A stretch of 64,000 nt of DNA from an uncultured Bacteroides sp. (GTDB taxonomy: Bacteria > Bacteroidota > Bacteroidia > Bacteroidales > Bacteroidaceae): the NCBI GenBank assembly GCA_900555635.1, contig USLU01000019.1, positions 1 to 64,000 of the forward strand, written 5' to 3'. Below are positions 27,691 to 35,526 of this stretch, piece by piece. The notes under the pieces were generated by a model. The model saw nothing but the letters and a program-made list of their open reading frames with translations, was not told the DNA's origin and did not search any database. Numbering within the stretch: position 1 is the first letter of the stretch; every line of letters starts with the position of its first letter. The position numbers were made by a program, and so were the translations under genes.

Positions 27691-28359
27691 TTATAATCCT
27701 AATCTAAAGTCTGTAATACTGTTATCCGTTAATTTTATTTCAGTAAATTGAGTGTCAATACCATCTCCTATAGGAGATTGTGAACTTAAGGCTATGTAAA
27801 TTCTTTGTGGGTACTCGTTGCGATAGAGCCGGGCTAATTGCCACGTTTGTCCATCTAGTGAATAGTAGAAGCCAATACTTTTGGAGTCAGAAGATATTTT
27901 CATATATACATCTTCCTGACTGATGGAGTTATGGTTATTATCGTCTGAAGTACCGATAGTACGAACCGTAACAGCTCTGGTTATTCCTCTTTCGTCCATT
28001 TCAAAAGCGAACTTTTGCCAGAGGTCGTTATTGCAAAATAAATATATAGTTCCTGCATCATAGGTATTTTTAAATTCTGGTTTCACTTTTGCAGTAAACG
28101 TAAATGGTTTTGTGTTGTCTATCTCTTTGAGTAATAGAGGCGCATTGGCGGTGCGTATCAAGCCGTCGGGAGCGTTAAAGAAATCAGTTTTTGCACTACT
28201 GCTAATCGTTATCGTGTCATTTTTCAGAGCATAGTTTGGCGAGTTTAAACAATGTGTAAACATACCTGCATCACAATTTTGAATTTCTATCATAACATTT
28301 TCTTTAATTTGACTGCACCCCATCATTAATAGTGCGATAAGTGGAAGTAATTGTTTCAT
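27691..28359 (-). CDS. DUF1349-type lipoprotein (concanavalin-like fold)
   Basis: 222 residues with a short lipoprotein signal (LLPLIALLMMGCSQ). The body has the DUF1349 pattern: FFNAPDG near the start, FTFTAKVKPEF, a DAGTIYLF strand, WQKFAFEMDERG, then ISSDSKSIGFYYSLDGQTWQ, ARLYRNEYP and ALSSQSPIGDG. This is a jelly-roll/concanavalin-like domain related to carbohydrate-binding proteins; activity is unknown. It is likely anchored to the outer membrane. It lies 49 bases downstream of the acyltransferase gene on the same strand, so it may share a transcript. Confidence 0.72.
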   Translation of the reverse strand: MKQLLPLIALLMMGCSQIKENVMIEIQNCDAGMFTHCLNSPNYALKNDTITISSSAKTDFFNAPDGLIRTANAPLLLKEIDNTKPFTFTAKVKPEFKNTYDAGTIYLFCNNDLWQKFAFEMDERGITRAVTVRTIGTSDDNNHNSISQEDVYMKISSDSKSIGFYYSLDGQTWQLARLYRNEYPQRIYIALSSQSPIGDGIDTQFTEIKLTDNSITDFRLGL

Positions 28360-28408
28360 TATTTTCTATATTTAATGTGTCATTTAAGTTGAATAGCATT
28401 AATATCTA

Positions 28409-29563
28409 TTATCCGAATATCCATTTGGAGCCTTTGGGGAATAACTTATAACATAGTGCAACGAATGTCCAACAGATCATAAATACGATAATTGCCGTTA
28501 CAGGAATCTTTAGTGATATGGGAATTGACAATACGTCTGCTATCCAGTAGCCCAATCCTACTATAAAATAGTGTACCAAATAGATGCCAAGTCCGCACTT
28601 TGTAATATTCGAGAAAATGGCAATCAATTTAGGAGAATTGATTTTCACTTGTCGAATTATTAAAAAGAAAGCGATAGTCATTAATGCAACATTCGGTGAA
28701 CAGTATAAAAAGAACAGTTCCATCTCCTGCTCTGTGCAGTTTGGATTGGCAGTTATAGCTTTAAATCCGAGATAGGTTACTATATATCCGATAGCGAAAA
28801 GAGGTAAACTTACTGCAAGTGTCTTACTCCAGCTCCATTCTTTTGTATCCTTTGCCAAATAGTATCCTAATAACAAATAGCCGTTAAATCCTGCAAAATA
28901 GTAGAATGTTCCGAATGTATTCCAGGCACTAAGACCGAAAAGTTCATCTGAGAAGAAGCTATAAGCATAAGGTAGGAAGAGTGTTAAAGCCCAGATGCCA
29001 AGAAAGATCTTTTTCTGCGAGACGGTTGCTTTTTCGACCCAAGCCGAAAAGAATGGCATATATAGATAAAGTCCGATGAGCATATACAGATACCACATGG
29101 GCACAGTATAAACATTAAATTGAAACGGTATAAATGCTATGTTTTTCAGTGCGTCACCAAACGATTGAGAGGCATCGGGGGAAGCATAGGCAAAAACGTC
29201 TGCTATGATAGTCGGAGATAGTCCTAAGATGCCTGTAATCCACGGAAATAGATTGTATAGAACAGACCATACTAAAAAAGGCACTGCTATTCGAAGAAGC
29301 CTTTTTTTGTAGAAACTTCCAATGGGCATATTTACAGGAAGCAACAATAGGCCTGTAATCATTACGAACAAGGGGACACAGGGACGAAGAAACGAGCCGT
29401 AAATAGAGCCCCAAAAATTAAACTCTGGATTTGAACGTGCTTCAGGTGAAACATTAAATGGGTCTGAACAGTGAATACAAATCACCATAAAAATGGCAAC
29501 AAATCGAAGCACGTCAACCCATACGATTCTGTTTGGCTGCTTAGATAGTGGATGTTGTAGCAT
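28409..29563 (-). CDS. Membrane acyltransferase (acyltransferase 3/OafA-like)
   Basis: 384 residues, about ten membrane segments. The N-terminus has the family pattern RIVWVDVLRFVAIFMVICIH with the catalytic His after the first helix, and a later SFLRPCVPLFVMITGLLLLP. Members transfer acetyl, succinyl or other acyl groups to carbohydrates or lipids of the envelope. The acceptor is unknown. A Crp-like regulator gene lies 80 bases upstream on the same strand. Confidence 0.82.
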   Translation of the reverse strand: MLQHPLSKQPNRIVWVDVLRFVAIFMVICIHCSDPFNVSPEARSNPEFNFWGSIYGSFLRPCVPLFVMITGLLLLPVNMPIGSFYKKRLLRIAVPFLVWSVLYNLFPWITGILGLSPTIIADVFAYASPDASQSFGDALKNIAFIPFQFNVYTVPMWYLYMLIGLYLYMPFFSAWVEKATVSQKKIFLGIWALTLFLPYAYSFFSDELFGLSAWNTFGTFYYFAGFNGYLLLGYYLAKDTKEWSWSKTLAVSLPLFAIGYIVTYLGFKAITANPNCTEQEMELFFLYCSPNVALMTIAFFLIIRQVKINSPKLIAIFSNITKCGLGIYLVHYFIVGLGYWIADVLSIPISLKIPVTAIIVFMICWTFVALCYKLFPKGSKWIFG

Positions 29564-29588
29564 ATATGTCTTTATTTGATTTAATTTG

Positions 29589-29596
29589 CAAAATTA
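29589..29596 (-). promoter_or_regulatory. -7 element of the acyltransferase gene
   Basis: Minus-strand TAATTTTG matches TAnnTTTG, 26 bases before the ATG at 29563. Confidence 0.5.
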
Positions 29597-29643
29597 CGAA
29601 ACATGCCACAAGATTTTTTTTAACTACTTAAAGAAATGGTTAT

Positions 29644-30207
29644 TCATTTCCTTAATGCACATAATGTAACGTGCGACATACCTAGATATGAGGCGATGTA
29701 ACCTAAATTAACACGTTGGAATAAATCGGGATTCTTTTCGAAGAAGTCTTTATAGCGTTCTTCTGCCGACATATACAGGCGATATATAAGTCTACGTTCC
29801 ATCTCGACAAATGCTTTTTGATGTAGTATACGCAACCAGTTTGCAATATCGGTATGCTCTGCACACAGCTTTTCGAGTTCAACGATAGAAATATGATACA
29901 AAAGCGAATCTTCAAGAATTTGCACCATCTCATTCTCGTAACCTTCGGTTTTTCCATAAAAACTGTTTGTGGAATATGTTAGTTCTCCCTCTTTGCTAAA
30001 CCAAGAGGTAACCTCTTTTCCATCAATCAGGCTATAAGAACGTGCAATTCCTTTTTCAATAAAATAGATGTTATCATTTCTTCGATTAGGCTCTATTAAT
30101 ATTGTCTTTTTAGGTATTTCGATAGGTTGCAAACAAGAAATTAGTTCATCCAGCACATTCTTATTAACTTTAAATATTGCGTTTATTGATTCTATAATTT
30201 TATTCAT
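29644..30207 (-). CDS. Crp/Fnr-family regulator with an unusual C-terminal end
   Basis: 187 residues. A cyclic-nucleotide-binding-like beta-barrel (KTILIEPNRRNDNIYFIEKG, ARSYSLIDGKEVTSWF) is followed by a long helix and a C-terminal helix-turn-helix (GYIASYLGMSHVTLCALRK). Typical Bacteroides relatives carry a recognition helix like LSRIRKK and a few more residues. Here Ser-Arg is replaced by Cys-Ala and the protein ends directly after ALRK. DNA binding could therefore be altered. A -7 box (minus-strand TAACTTTG, 30233-30240) lies 26 bases upstream. It may control the acyltransferase gene downstream, by position only. Confidence 0.75.
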   Translation of the reverse strand: MNKIIESINAIFKVNKNVLDELISCLQPIEIPKKTILIEPNRRNDNIYFIEKGIARSYSLIDGKEVTSWFSKEGELTYSTNSFYGKTEGYENEMVQILEDSLLYHISIVELEKLCAEHTDIANWLRILHQKAFVEMERRLIYRLYMSAEERYKDFFEKNPDLFQRVNLGYIASYLGMSHVTLCALRK

Positions 30208-30232
30208 TCATGTAATCGTTTAATCCATAATG

Positions 30233-30240
30233 CAAAGTTA
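30233..30240 (-). promoter_or_regulatory. -7 element of the Crp-like regulator gene
   Basis: Minus-strand TAACTTTG matches TAnnTTTG and lies 26 bases before the ATG at 30207. Confidence 0.45.
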
Positions 30241-30273
30241 CAAAAATAGTCGAATCAACTGTATAATTGGAGA

Positions 30274-30509
30274 TTAATGAATAAATCTGTTTGGTAAGTG
30301 GTTCTTGAGTTCGAACAAGATTTTGTTCTTAGCAGTAAGGGTACTGCCATTGCCTTTAAAGGCTTGGGATTGATTATCCCAGTCCTTGACTGGACCGGAA
30401 ATATTGAGCGCTTTGGTTACTCTTGCATAACCTGTTTTGAAGATAATCATTTCGAGTTTGACCATCTTCGGGTCTTTAGGATTTGCTTTTCCTTTGATAT
30501 TGATCGTAA
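30274..30509 (-). pseudogene. Tyrosine integrase relic (N-terminal arm-binding domain only)
   Basis: Minus-strand codons read INIKGKANPKDPKMVKLEM, then IFKTGYARVTKALNISGP, VKDWDNQSQAFKG and KNKILFELK, before diverging and stopping at 30274. This is the N-terminal arm-type DNA-binding domain of a Bacteroidetes tyrosine recombinase. The core-binding and catalytic domains are missing, and the 5' end runs without a start codon in the right frame. It marks an old integration or excision event at the left side of the accessory island. Confidence 0.7.
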
Positions 30510-30756
30510 AACATAAAAATAGAGTTTAGCATTCGTACGGATTATTGCTCCGGTAGTCAAAAGACCCACTAGAGCAGACTACATCAGAATAGTGCTTCCC
30601 TCCTCAAAAGGTTTAAATCACTCTAAATCCATAAATGCTAATCTCTATCAATATCTATAAAAACAGAGACTTACATCAGCTATTGGCTACTGTTTGCCGG
30701 AAGTTGAAGTGTAATCCCAGAACATTAGTCGATCATCTAATAAGAATGCGTGAATC
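30510..30756. other. Gene-free stretch between integrase relic and next promoter
   Basis: No coding frame with family similarity, RNA gene or strong repeat was seen here. It may contain decayed integrase upstream sequence. Confidence 0.5.
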
Positions 30757-30757
30757 T

Positions 30758-30788
30758 CTTGTGAATTAGCTAATAATTAATATCTTTG
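30758..30788 (+). promoter_or_regulatory. Promoter of the gene at 30819
   Basis: CTTG (30758-30761), a 19-nt spacer and TATCTTTG (30781-30788) match the Bacteroides consensus well. Confidence 0.55.
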
Positions 30789-30818
30789 CATTCAGAATAT
30801 TCCCGTTGATAGCCCGTA

Positions 30819-31256
30819 TTGTATGCGGTTGTCAAACTCGTTGCTTGTGTGGCGGCTTGGTTCCGTCCGGTCGATCCGTTGCCGACAGAAGTCAGAACCG
30901 AGACAAAGATAAATACAGTAGTCCAGGTTGATACGTTGCTTATCTCGTCACCTATGGCGCCTCTATTTACCATACGGCTAACAGGCACTATGCATATCGG
31001 TGATACGGTTGTTCAACGTGAGCTAGCTTACTATGAAGATAGCCTTTACCGAGCATGGGTTAGTGGGTATCGTCCGAGACTGGATAGTATTGAGATATAT
31101 CCGAAAACGGTTACTCATACAATCACGAATGATATCTATCTTACTATTAAGGTAAAAGATAAGCGTAGGTGGGGACTTGGCTTACAAGCTGGTTATGGTT
31201 ATCCGGGAGGTTTCTATGTCGGAGCTGGGGTGAGTTATAATTTATTCATGTGGTAA
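30819..31256 (+). CDS. Hypothetical protein, probable N-terminal membrane segment, accessory-island type
   Basis: 145 residues. The N-terminus (YAVVKLVACVAAWF) is a short hydrophobic segment, then a linker (RPVDPLPTEVRTETKINTVVQVDT), a beta-rich middle and a C-terminal membrane-barrel-like tail (GLGLQAGYGYPGGFYVGAGV). I believe similar small proteins (DUF6808-like) occur in Bacteroides prophages and mobile elements, but cannot confirm it. There is no ATG in frame before the hydrophobic segment; the frame is closed by a TAG at 30810-30812. A TTG start at 30819 is therefore used, and a 5' frameshift is an alternative. Confidence 0.45.
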   Translation: MYAVVKLVACVAAWFRPVDPLPTEVRTETKINTVVQVDTLLISSPMAPLFTIRLTGTMHIGDTVVQRELAYYEDSLYRAWVSGYRPRLDSIEIYPKTVTHTITNDIYLTIKVKDKRRWGLGLQAGYGYPGGFYVGAGVSYNLFMW

Positions 31257-31378
31257 GAAAGTAGAAGTTATCTTATAGCGATATGGAATGAGCTTCAGCA
31301 AAATTCGGCACTTTTTCTTCATTCGCAAAACATTTCCTGCATTCGCAAAGTTTGTTTCCCTTTATTTACTCTCTGCCC

Positions 31379-31386
31379 TATCTTTG
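31379..31386 (+). promoter_or_regulatory. -7 element upstream of the small gene at 31469
   Basis: TATCTTTG matches TAnnTTTG. A TTTC at 31355-31358 lies 20 nt upstream. Just before it, ATTCGCAAA occurs twice between about 31320 and 31350. Confidence 0.5.
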
Positions 31387-31468
31387 TATCGTAAGCTTAC
31401 AGAGATAGTTAATTTATAGGCGGGTTCCGAAAAGCCTTTGAGAGAGTAGGAAAGAAATTTTATTTATT

Positions 31469-31690
31469 ATGAATTGTAATGTACTTATTGGTGCCCAGTC
31501 TTATCCTGGCTTTTTTATTAATCAACGAGGTACTGTTTTTGATGTACGAATGAATGGAATAAATGGGTATAATTTTGTTATAAATTCAATGAATGCTCCA
31601 GGACAAATACAATTACCTAATGGCATTGCTCATCACTTCACGCATCTTGTTGGTTTTGATCCTAATACATTTACTGTTAATTTTCAATAG
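31469..31690 (+). CDS. Small hypothetical protein
   Basis: 73 residues; not recognised. No signal peptide or membrane segment. The sequence is rich in Asn, Gly and Phe (FFINQRGTVFDVRMNGINGYN, HHFTHLVGFDPNTFTVNF) and looks like a small beta-rich fold. It has its own promoter upstream and an intrinsic terminator right after the stop, so it is a single-gene unit. It lies before the deaminase-like toxin gene, but the terminator separates them. A role as immunity protein is possible only by proximity. Confidence 0.45.
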   Translation: MNCNVLIGAQSYPGFFINQRGTVFDVRMNGINGYNFVINSMNAPGQIQLPNGIAHHFTHLVGFDPNTFTVNFQ

Positions 31691-31707
31691 TAAACGCTTA
31701 AAAGTAT

Positions 31708-31732
31708 AGGCAGCCCCATAAGCTGCCTTTTT
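31708..31732 (+). terminator. Rho-independent terminator
   Basis: GGCAGC (31709-31714) pairs with GCTGCC (31722-31727) across a 7-nt loop and is followed by TTTTT. It ends the 73-residue gene. Confidence 0.85.
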
Positions 31733-31790
31733 CCGTTCATATCCTTATTTCTGCCGTTTATCCATCATTTGATGTCGTTCAGAAAGTTTA

Positions 31791-31822
31791 TTTGCTTATT
31801 ACTTTCCTGTTTTCTATCTTTA
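31791..31822 (+). promoter_or_regulatory. Promoter of the deaminase-like toxin gene
   Basis: TTTG (31791-31794), a 20-nt spacer and TATCTTTA (31815-31822) form a near-consensus Bacteroides promoter. The predicted start of transcription is about 31829, so translation would begin at the ATG at 31847. Confidence 0.55.
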
Positions 31823-31846
31823 TCCATTACATTAAATGTATATGGT

Positions 31847-32821
31847 ATGGGAGAATATATTAGGAAACAGAGGAATCAATTTAATGCAGTTACAAATTAT
31901 AGAGAATCAAAAAATAGCCAATTAAAAGGATTTGTAGATAATAGAGCCCAGACTGTTAGCCAAACAGAACTAATTGCTTCTACTCAAAAGAAACCAAATA
32001 ATACAGGATTGCATGATAATTTAAAATTAGGTATTGAGAATCAGTCAAATTATTGTTTGGATAGCGTAAAAGTACATCAAAATGTATTAGTAATGGACTC
32101 AAAATTGCAAGTGATGAATATGTTTGGCAGTAGCATTAAGCCCATACAGAGGCTTGCCAATAAACATGGACTAACACTAGCTCAATATAGAAAAAATGCA
32201 GGTTTTGTAACATATGGTTGGGGCAGGTTGACAGGACCAGCAATTACGACAGACCTTAATCCTGTTACCTCCACTGGAACTGGACATGCTGAAGACCATT
32301 TGATTGCGCAGGCAAATGCTGAGATAGCTAATGCTGCTGTTGGTGCTATTATACCTGTTACCCCTGCCGTTGCCGCCGCTACTGGTAATGCTGCTGCCGC
32401 TACAATATATACAAATCTTGAGATATGGATATCTTCATCTCCTTGTAGTACTGCATTCGGTACAAGAGCTATTTCACCAACGGTATTACAGGGCTGTTTG
32501 GAAAAATTATCAACATTTGCAGCAATAAATGGAATGATAGTCAACGTTCATGCCCAGAAGCCATATCAGCCATCAGGAGTTGGTATGAAGCGAAATAGTG
32601 TAAATGCGGCAGGTTCTGATCCTAATGTTCCACATGATTTTGATAATAGAACGGGAATTGCTATGCATTTAACTGCTTATGTAGCACCACCAGCGTTTGC
32701 AGCGATAGGACTAGGAACAGTTGCTCAATTATCTAATAATAAGGAAGATGATGAGAGAGAACAATTACATACCGAAAAAGGAAAAAGAACAGAGGGGAAA
32801 GTTATTGTAACATTCGAATAA
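31847..32821 (+). CDS. Candidate polymorphic toxin: eCIS-cargo-like leader plus deaminase-like C-terminal domain
   Basis: 324 residues. The N-terminal part (YIRKQRNQFNAVTNYRESKN, FVDNRAQTVSQTELIA, NNTGLHDNLKLGIENQSN, DSVKVHQN; about 5-80) resembles the leader of DUF4157-type proteins carried by contractile injection systems (NTGLPDNLKxGIENLSG...DxVKVH). The HEAWH metalloprotease part normally following is absent; a KPIQRLA remnant remains near 98. The C-terminal part has deaminase zinc-site motifs: GHAEDHLIAQ (His147-Ala-Glu149), then SSSPCS (Cys200) and GCLEKL (Cys217). The usual PCxxC spacing is replaced by 16 intervening residues. Base-modifying activity is inferred. An in-frame ATG at 31772 would add a signal-peptide-like stretch, but it lies upstream of the promoter. 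Confidence 0.6.
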   Translation: MGEYIRKQRNQFNAVTNYRESKNSQLKGFVDNRAQTVSQTELIASTQKKPNNTGLHDNLKLGIENQSNYCLDSVKVHQNVLVMDSKLQVMNMFGSSIKPIQRLANKHGLTLAQYRKNAGFVTYGWGRLTGPAITTDLNPVTSTGTGHAEDHLIAQANAEIANAAVGAIIPVTPAVAAATGNAAAATIYTNLEIWISSSPCSTAFGTRAISPTVLQGCLEKLSTFAAINGMIVNVHAQKPYQPSGVGMKRNSVNAAGSDPNVPHDFDNRTGIAMHLTAYVAPPAFAAIGLGTVAQLSNNKEDDEREQLHTEKGKRTEGKVIVTFE

Positions 32822-33031
32822 GGAAGTGTAAAATAAACTATATCAAGTCTCATTTCTGAAAATTATTTACCTTACTTCTTTAGAAGTGAAGCCCTGTTGT
32901 ACAATATTCTCCGAAAATAGTATGCTCAAAATTGCAATATTCGGGAATAATCATATCGTTCTCGGCAACAATTCCCGCTTTCTTGGAAATTTATTACGCA
33001 AAACCGGAAATAATATACGTTTTTTAGAGAA

Positions 33032-33730
33032 TTATTCTCTCTCTAAAATCGTTTCATCCGTTGGTGCTTTCTCTCTAAAATCATTTCCGATCACATAAGC
33101 ATCCATCAGTGCCGCATCATATGGTTTAAGCAGAGCGGAAATATCAGCTTTTGAAAGAGCGGATTCCAGCCACTTTTCTTCATCCACTTTCGAAAGGATC
33201 GCCGGCATTCGATGCTTGGTGTTATGAATGTAATCGGTGAGAGGATTGGTATCCGTAGTTATGATAGAGAACGTTGTATGCTCAACTCATGTTGACTTGT
33301 CCAGCCAGATATCATATATGCCTGCCATAGAAAATATTGGTTCATCTTTTAGGTAGATATAATAGGGAATTTTCTTGCTTCCTTCATGCCGCCATTCAAA
33401 GTAACCGGTACTTGGCACGATACAGCGCTTCTTCATAATCGGTTCCCGGAACGACGGCTTTTCAAATATTGTATCTGCTCGTGCGTTGAGCGTCATTTTC
33501 CGTATTTCCTCCACATCCTCTTCCGTTTTAGTCCAAAATGGAATAAGTCCCCAATTAAATACTTGTATCTCCTCAGAAGGAGTGATAACTGGGCATTTGG
33601 GAAAGTTGAAAGCATTCACGTGATATTGCTCATTGATAATATCTTGGGCGATTTCGATAATGTCTGACTTACGACCATATCGGGCCGCTAATTTCACCGC
33701 TTTTGCACTCATGGAGTTATGAAAACACAT
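33032..33730 (-). pseudogene. SRAP (YedK/HMCES-like) gene interrupted by an in-frame TGA
   Basis: SRAP proteins crosslink to abasic sites in single-stranded DNA. The frame starts MCFHN (catalytic Cys2), with NARADTIFEKPSFREP and STGYFEWRHEG (catalytic Glu). It meets a TGA at 33287-33289 after WLDKST. The same frame then continues with family sequence (VEHTTFSIITTDTNPLTDYI, HNTKHRMPAILSKVDEEKW) to a TAA at 33032. A single base change, probably GGA to TGA, explains the stop. The 147-residue product lacks the HRMP histidine and is probably inactive. The gene begins 1 base after the umuC stop, so it was the third gene of umuDC-SRAP. The gap 32822-33031 before it holds no gene I can support. Confidence 0.8.
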
Positions 33731-33731
33731 A

Positions 33732-34982
33732 TTACTTGCAGTTTATGGTTAGAATCTCATTGATATCAGTAGTATAACGCTGTGAGAGTTGTTCTTGTTT
33801 AAGTTTCCAATCCCGGCCATTACCTTGTACTGCCAGTTTCACGAGTTGTCTGTGCTCGCCGTTTACTTTATCAATAGCTTGCATTAGCTTTTCTCGCTTT
33901 TCCCGATCTATAGTATCAAATAATCCAAGTTGGGCGCTTGATATAATCTCTGTTATGATAACTCCTGCCTTTTTGTACTGATACCCCTGTATGAAAATAC
34001 TTTTCAGCCCTTGAAGTGCATAATGTACTATCTCAAGAGTATCGGAGGTGGGCACCGGTAGTTTGATGACTATATTCTTCCAGTACTGGGGCAAGTCCTC
34101 ACGGAAGTTGTTTGTATGAATGAACACCATGATAGAGGTTGCGAATGCTTTCTGCTTGCGGAGCTTCTTCGCACAGGTTGAAGCGTGAGTAGCGACGGCC
34201 TCGCTGAGAGTGTCGATATCCTCTACCATCTTGCCAAAGCTCCGGGAAGTGCAGATTTGCTTCTTTGGTGGTGGAGCTGCTTCCATTTCTATGCAGGATA
34301 TTCCCCGTAACTCCTTCCAAGTACGTTCACCTACAACAGTCATGTTCTTACGTACCCATGAGCCGGGTAGTTCGGTAAAATCGAATGCTGTCTTTACTCC
34401 TTCCTTTTCCAACTTGGCTGCTTGCCGGCGTCCGATACCCCAAACATCGCCGATTTCGGTTAACTGCAAGGCTTTGATACGTTTCTCTTCGGTGTCAATG
34501 ATGCAGAGGCGGTTATAAGCCGGATATTTCTTGGCAAACTTATTAGCAACTTTTGCAAGTGTCTTGGTAGGAGCTATACCAAGGCTTACAGGAATGCCCG
34601 TACTTTTATATACTTTAGTAACAATGTCTGCTCCGATTCCTTGCAGGTCAGAAATGCCTTCCAAGTTAATGAATGCTTCGTCAATGCTGTATATCTCGAT
34701 TTCGGGAGCCAGTGACGTGAGAATAGACATCACTCTTGCTGACATATCACCATAAAGAGTATAGTTAGATGAGAATACAGAAATACCATATTTCAATATC
34801 TCATCCTTGATCTGATAGGCAGGTGCTCCCATTTTAATACCTAATGCCTTGGCTTCATTGGATCGGGCAATAACACATCCATCATTATTTGATAGAACAA
34901 CGATAGGCTTGCTGTTCAGTGAAGGATTGAATACCCTTTCACAACTGGCATAGAAGTTATTACAGTCCATCAGACCAAACAT
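33732..34982 (-). CDS. umuC: Y-family DNA polymerase (translesion), UmuC-like
   Basis: 416 residues. Error-prone DNA polymerase subunit of the SOS-type response. Hallmarks are MFGLMDCNNFYASCERVFNP (catalytic Asp near the start, steric-gate region), VLSNNDGCVIARSNEAK, IEIYSIDEAFINL (catalytic Asp-Glu pair) and a helix-hairpin-helix region (IGDVWGIGRRQAAKLEKEGV). The little-finger domain follows. The start at 34982 overlaps the umuD stop by one base (TAATG), showing coupling; an upstream in-frame start at 35030 lies inside umuD. Partial copies of its 3' half exist at 25.8-26.0 kb. Confidence 0.95.
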   Translation of the reverse strand: MFGLMDCNNFYASCERVFNPSLNSKPIVVLSNNDGCVIARSNEAKALGIKMGAPAYQIKDEILKYGISVFSSNYTLYGDMSARVMSILTSLAPEIEIYSIDEAFINLEGISDLQGIGADIVTKVYKSTGIPVSLGIAPTKTLAKVANKFAKKYPAYNRLCIIDTEEKRIKALQLTEIGDVWGIGRRQAAKLEKEGVKTAFDFTELPGSWVRKNMTVVGERTWKELRGISCIEMEAAPPPKKQICTSRSFGKMVEDIDTLSEAVATHASTCAKKLRKQKAFATSIMVFIHTNNFREDLPQYWKNIVIKLPVPTSDTLEIVHYALQGLKSIFIQGYQYKKAGVIITEIISSAQLGLFDTIDREKREKLMQAIDKVNGEHRQLVKLAVQGNGRDWKLKQEQLSQRYTTDINEILTINCK

Positions 34983-35419
34983 TATCTTTTCCTCCGATTC
35001 TTTTTTATTGTATAGGTAACAATTCCCCATACAATGAAGTCGTTATCTGCGGTTACTTTAATTTTTGGATAATCTGGATTGGCTGGGACTAACCATGCTG
35101 CATCTGTTTCCAATCGTACACGTTTTACCGTGAATTCTCCATCGATGAAGCATACGGCTAAATCATCATCCATCAGTTCGAGAGACTTATCTATAACAAG
35201 TATGTCTCCTTCCTCTATTCCTTCATCACGCATTGAATCACCCACTACACGGCCATAGAATGTACTTGCCGGATGTTTGACTATCTCCTTGTTCAAGTCG
35301 ATGGCTTGTTCCATGTAATCTTGAGCAGGACTTGGGAAGCCGGCACGAATACCTTCGTCTGCATATTGCAATGGAAGGCTGGTTGAAATATCAATGCTAT
35401 GTATTTCTAAGTTCTTCAT
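34982..35419 (-). CDS. umuD: UmuD-like S24 autopeptidase
   Basis: 145 residues. A LexA/UmuD-type serine protease that cleaves itself when RecA filaments form and then activates UmuC. The cleavage site is probably Ala26-Gly27 (GIRAGFPSPAQDY). The catalytic pair is Ser62 (VVGDSMRDEGI) and Lys99 (GEFTVKRVRLE). There is no N-terminal DNA-binding domain, as in UmuD rather than LexA. First gene of the umuD-umuC-SRAP cassette. No operator could be recognised in the short intergenic region shared with the divergent gene at 35527. Confidence 0.94.
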   Translation of the reverse strand: MKNLEIHSIDISTSLPLQYADEGIRAGFPSPAQDYMEQAIDLNKEIVKHPASTFYGRVVGDSMRDEGIEEGDILVIDKSLELMDDDLAVCFIDGEFTVKRVRLETDAAWLVPANPDYPKIKVTADNDFIVWGIVTYTIKKNRRKR

Positions 35420-35503
35420 GGCGAAGAAACAAATGAAGTCTGTTTTAGTTATCTAATTTGAATTATTTATGAAAGGCACTTAAACTGTTTTCATTAGAAG
35501 CAG

Positions 35504-35511
35504 TATCTTTG
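35504..35511 (+). promoter_or_regulatory. -7 element of the small gene at 35527
   Basis: TATCTTTG matches TAnnTTTG, 15 bases before the ATG, predicting a very short leader. No good -33 box. Confidence 0.45.
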
Positions 35512-35526
35512 CTCAAAAGAACACTT

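Noticed and set aside
32886..33098. Small plus-strand protein gene (70 residues)
   Set aside because: It overlaps the 3' end of the SRAP frame on the other strand, shows no family features and has no promoter, so it is a chance frame.
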